Shown: positions 32,273-34,903 of the stretch, piece after piece | Layout of the letters: the number at the start of each line of letters is the position of its first letter | Numbering within the stretch: the first letter of the stretch is position 1 | DNA from: an uncultured Bacilli bacterium | Lineage (GTDB): Bacteria; Bacillota_I; Bacilli_A; RF39; UBA660 | Assembly: GCA_947626425.1 (NCBI GenBank) | Contig: CANQRX010000004.1 | Location: 1-34,903 of the forward strand | DNA: 34,903 nt | Reading direction: 5' to 3' | Made by a program: the position numbers and the translations under genes | The notes under the pieces: generated by a model | Database searches by the model: none | What the model was told of the DNA's origin: nothing | The model's input: the letters and a program-made list of their open reading frames with translations, nothing else

Positions 32273-32812
32273 ATGCAATTAAAAGGAAGTAAAACAGAAA
32301 GTAATTTAATGGCTGCTTTTGCTGGAGAAAGCCAAGCAAGAAATAAGTATACTTATTATGCGTCTCAAGCTAAAAAAGATGGTTATGAGCAAATTGCTGG
32401 CATTTTTGAAGAAACAGCTAATAATGAAAAGGAACATGCTAAGTTATGGTTTAAAATTTTACATGATGGTCAAGTTCCAGATACATTAACAAACTTAAAA
32501 GATGCAGCAAGTGGTGAAAACTATGAGTGGACAGATATGTATAAAGAGTTTGCCGAAGTGGCAAAAGAAGAAGGATTTTTAGACATCGCGAAATTATTTG
32601 AAGGTGTTGCCCAAATCGAAAAACATCACGAAGAACGTTTTTTGAAACTTGTTGATAATATTAATGATAATTTAGTATTTAAACGGGGTGAAGAAAAGGT
32701 TTGGATTTGCCGCAACTGTGGTCACATAACAGTGGGAGAAGCTGCTCCTGAAGTTTGTCCTGTTTGTAATCATCCTCAAAGTTTTATGGAAATTAAAGCA
32801 GAGAATTATTAA
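32273..32812 (+). CDS. rbr: Rubrerythrin
   Basis: The 179-residue protein starts with a ferritin-like four-helix di-iron domain: FAGESQARNKYTYYA, ETANNEKEHAKLW, EFAEVAKEEGF and IEKHHEERF supply the Glu/His ligands. The C-terminal rubredoxin-like knuckle has CRNCGH and CPVCNHP. Rubrerythrin reduces hydrogen peroxide to water using electrons passed through the rubredoxin site, protecting anaerobes and microaerophiles from oxygen. The length is normal. A strong GCAGGAGG precedes the ATG. TATAAT lies at 32249-32254 without a good -35. It is a single-gene unit. Confidence 0.95.
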   Translation: MQLKGSKTESNLMAAFAGESQARNKYTYYASQAKKDGYEQIAGIFEETANNEKEHAKLWFKILHDGQVPDTLTNLKDAASGENYEWTDMYKEFAEVAKEEGFLDIAKLFEGVAQIEKHHEERFLKLVDNINDNLVFKRGEEKVWICRNCGHITVGEAAPEVCPVCNHPQSFMEIKAENY

Positions 32813-32895
32813 GAAAAAATGTAACTTTAAACAGTTATGTTTTTTTTGGACATAAATTTTTAAAAAGACTATATTTTGGGATTTTAAAAATATTA

Positions 32896-32921
32896 AAAAA
32901 AACCTCGTTAATGAGGGTTTT
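32896..32921. terminator. Probable bidirectional terminator between rubrerythrin and the GDPD gene
   Basis: AAACCTC and GAGGGTTT pair with one bulged G around GTTAAT, with A and T runs on both sides. It sits between the convergent genes. Confidence 0.6.
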
Positions 32922-32923
32922 AA

Positions 32924-34735
32924 CTATTTAAAGATTTTTTCAATTCCTTTTATAATTTCCGTAATAACATTACTTGTTTTACTAGCATAAATAATATTTT
33001 TGGCTTTTGTAATATCATCCGTAATTATATTATCGACTTTTAATTCAATCATTTTTTTAATGCCATCATCAGTATTAACAGTCCACGCATAAATTTGTTT
33101 TCCTTCATTGTGAATTTTAGATACCATGCTTTTCGTAATGCTAGTTGCTTCGACACTAAAGAAATCGGCGGCATTTAATTCAGTTATATCGCCGTAAGCT
33201 AAGGCGGTGACATAAACAGTGATTATATCTTCATCGATATTTTTAAAATTTTCTAGGACTTCATAAACTTGAGATGTAACGACACAATTATTTTCAAAAT
33301 GATATTTTTTAATTATATCAGCAACATTTTTTTCAAAGTTTTCTTCATGTCCAGTGGGCTTTAATTCAATATTTAATTTCATATTGTTTTCTTTGGCCCA
33401 TTTAACAACGTCATCAAACAATGGGACTTTTTCACCAGCGAATTTCTCATCTTTAAATGATCCAACATCTAACTTTTCAACATCTTCTAAAGATGCTTCC
33501 CAAGTATTTAAGTTAACCGAAGCTGTTCGTTTAAAATTGGTGTCGTGTAAAACAATTATCTGGTTGTCTTTAGTTTGTTGAACATCTAATTCAATATAAT
33601 CGGCTCCTAATTCTTTAGCCCCTTTAAAAGCACTCATGGTATTTTCGGGATAACTAGATGATGCACCTCGGTGAGCAGTTACTTCCATAGTCCTCATGTA
33701 TTCAATATTTAAATTAAATTTACCATTGATAATGAGATTAGTAATAAAGGTTAAAACGATTAGAATTGTTATGATAAGAGACGTTGTTAAAAAGTTTTTA
33801 GTCGGTTTCTTTTTAGTAATTTTTGATACATTTAAATGGTTAATTGGTTCTTTCTTTTCTTTTTTATGTTGGTAAAATAAAAGACTTAAAATTGTGTAAC
33901 TAATTGAAGATGATAAAATCGCATAGATGATAAATGATACAGCAATGAATAACCAAATAATAGTAATTAAAAAGGAATTTAAGAAGGAAATATTTTGGAA
34001 AATCTTATTGATTAAAAAGATAATAATAATTTCTACAATAATTGTAATTACATAAATGATGCTTAATAGAAATTGATTTAAAACAATTTTTAATAAATCT
34101 TTAAGATGACTTTTTTTAATTAAGTTTTTGCTTTTTACAATAGCTTCTTTAAAAGAACAATCTTCTAAAAAATAATAATGAAGGCTATAAATCCAATTTA
34201 AAAAAACAGTAATTAGGAAAGTAACTAATAATAAGTACATTATTGATAAAACTTGGTTATCCTTGATAAAATCCATTATGAATTCGGGGATTTTTATTGA
34301 TGATATTAAACTAATTCCCATTCCCATGTTTAAAAAAGGAATTAGAAAAATAACTAAAAAGATAATTAAAATATTTTTTAAATGAAATACTTGGAAAGAT
34401 TTTTTGAGAGAAGAGGTAACAATTTCTTTTAACCCAACTTCTTTTTTTTGATAGGAACAATCGACTAACTTAATAATAACGCCAATATCAAATAAACTAT
34501 AAATTGTAATAAAAATAAATAAAATGATTAACATTATTAAAGTTAAAGGATTTAATAAAAAGTTTAAAAAATTTTCTTTAGTTAAATAATTATATCCCGT
34601 AATTTTCATTATAAAATTAAATATTCCTAAAAATAATGGTGAAAAGACAATAACGGTTAATAATTTAAAAATAAACTCAAACTTTAATAAGTTTTTAAAA
34701 TTATAATGAGATATTTTTTTAATTTCTTTAATCAT
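32924..34735 (-). CDS. Glycerophosphodiester phosphodiesterase with N-terminal membrane domain
   Basis: From ATG 34735 (GAGGTG at 8 bases; a GTG at 34744 is an alternative) the protein has 603 residues. About seven to eight hydrophobic segments fill residues 1-340, the GPDPase_memb layout. The C-terminal catalytic domain has the family motifs VTAHRGASSSYPENTMSAF, ADYIELDVQQTKDNQIIVLHD (catalytic His, metal-binding Glu and Asp), then LNIELKP and YAWTVNTDDG. It hydrolyses glycerophosphodiesters to glycerol-3-phosphate and an alcohol. The membrane domain puts the active site outside, so lipoteichoic-acid or phospholipid headgroups are plausible substrates. It faces away from the following window edge. 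Confidence 0.93.
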   Translation of the reverse strand: MIKEIKKISHYNFKNLLKFEFIFKLLTVIVFSPLFLGIFNFIMKITGYNYLTKENFLNFLLNPLTLIMLIILFIFITIYSLFDIGVIIKLVDCSYQKKEVGLKEIVTSSLKKSFQVFHLKNILIIFLVIFLIPFLNMGMGISLISSIKIPEFIMDFIKDNQVLSIMYLLLVTFLITVFLNWIYSLHYYFLEDCSFKEAIVKSKNLIKKSHLKDLLKIVLNQFLLSIIYVITIIVEIIIIFLINKIFQNISFLNSFLITIIWLFIAVSFIIYAILSSSISYTILSLLFYQHKKEKKEPINHLNVSKITKKKPTKNFLTTSLIITILIVLTFITNLIINGKFNLNIEYMRTMEVTAHRGASSSYPENTMSAFKGAKELGADYIELDVQQTKDNQIIVLHDTNFKRTASVNLNTWEASLEDVEKLDVGSFKDEKFAGEKVPLFDDVVKWAKENNMKLNIELKPTGHEENFEKNVADIIKKYHFENNCVVTSQVYEVLENFKNIDEDIITVYVTALAYGDITELNAADFFSVEATSITKSMVSKIHNEGKQIYAWTVNTDDGIKKMIELKVDNIITDDITKAKNIIYASKTSNVITEIIKGIEKIFK

Positions 34736-34850
34736 AAACTTCACCTCATTAAAATTGTAGCATGACTTATTTAAGTTGTAAATTAGGTAAGTTTAAAGGA
34801 TAAAAAATTTTAACGATGGATTGTTACCAAAAATTTTCCTTGATAAAAAT

Positions 34851-34897
34851 AAAACTTCTAATCCTCAAAATAAATAAGGGAAACTAGAAGTTTTTTT
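34851..34897 (+). terminator. Terminator at the right end of the window
   Basis: AAAACTTCTA (34851-34860) pairs perfectly with TAGAAGTTTT (34885-34894), with CCT/AGG inside the loop and seven T at 34891-34897. The gene it serves is not visible: none on the plus strand lies between 34745 and here, so it may belong to a gene beyond the window edge on the minus strand. Confidence 0.6.
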
Positions 34898-34903
34898 ATG
34901 CCG

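Noticed and set aside
1..34903. Mycoplasma-type recoding of TGA as tryptophan, considered because of the AT-rich composition.
   Set aside because: Tryptophans in conserved motifs are TGG, and TGA serves as a stop, for example at the end of the ABC ATPase (21771-21773) and the DPM1-like gene (27505-27507).

Overview
The window looks like chromosome from a very AT-rich, low-GC Gram-positive bacterium, probably an uncultured gut Bacilli/Mollicutes-related lineage. Most of it is roughly 25-30% G+C by eye. Genes start after GGAGG-like sites, TGA is used as a stop (so the code is standard), and SEDS, LysM, tmRNA and Wzt/Wzm-type genes are present. I infer the lineage; no phylogenetic marker fixes it.
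Layout. Bases 1-861 are the 3' end of an AAA-ATPase/PD-(D/E)XK gene cut by the window edge. 922-2373 (-) is a Rieske/FAD oxidoreductase. 2490-7000 (-) holds two paralogous membrane-anchored surface proteins, A and B. B is split by a complete 1551-bp IS4-type element with perfect 18-bp inverted repeats and a 9-bp target duplication. 7178-11057 carries a VirD4/TraG-like ATPase, a small Tyr/Pro-rich protein, a SEDS (RodA/FtsW) protein and a small unknown.
11094-14903 is the centrepiece: a diversity-generating retroelement (DGR). A third paralog, C, ends in a 99-bp variable repeat (VR, 12347-12445). A GNRA-capped hairpin and a 99-bp template repeat (TR, 12629-12727) follow. Sixteen of the 18 VR/TR mismatches fall at TR adenines, the hallmark of adenine-specific mutagenic retrohoming. 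Downstream are a MutS-domain-I-like accessory gene, an Avd-like four-helix-bundle gene, the DGR reverse transcriptase and another small gene, each overlapping the next. The target gene has a ten-G tract in its membrane-anchor codons that puts it out of frame by one base. Avd has one frameshift and the RT has two compensating ones, so the element as read is off or decaying, or the assembly has local errors. Paralogs A and B carry diverged TR-like C-termini, which suggests a family of C-type-lectin-like surface proteins once diversified by this or related elements.
14942-19342 holds a ferritin-like protein, a small membrane protein, tRNA-His, tmRNA (-), a Cys-rich repeat surface protein, a PH-like protein and a three-LysM protein. 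19589-20938 is an AAA/DUF4143-type ATPase preceded by three 33-bp repeats.
21030-28195 is a tightly coupled envelope-glycopolymer operon: ABC ATPase and permease, a double-GT2 glycosyltransferase, a GT-C-like membrane protein, a DPM1-like GT2, a DUF2304-like protein and an SMR/EamA-like flippase candidate. The last four look like a three-component glycan-decoration module attached to a Wzm/Wzt-type export system. 28251-34735 holds another AAA-ATPase/PD-(D/E)XK gene, a long coiled-coil protein with a DUF1292-like partner, rubrerythrin, and a membrane-bound glycerophosphodiester phosphodiesterase (-).
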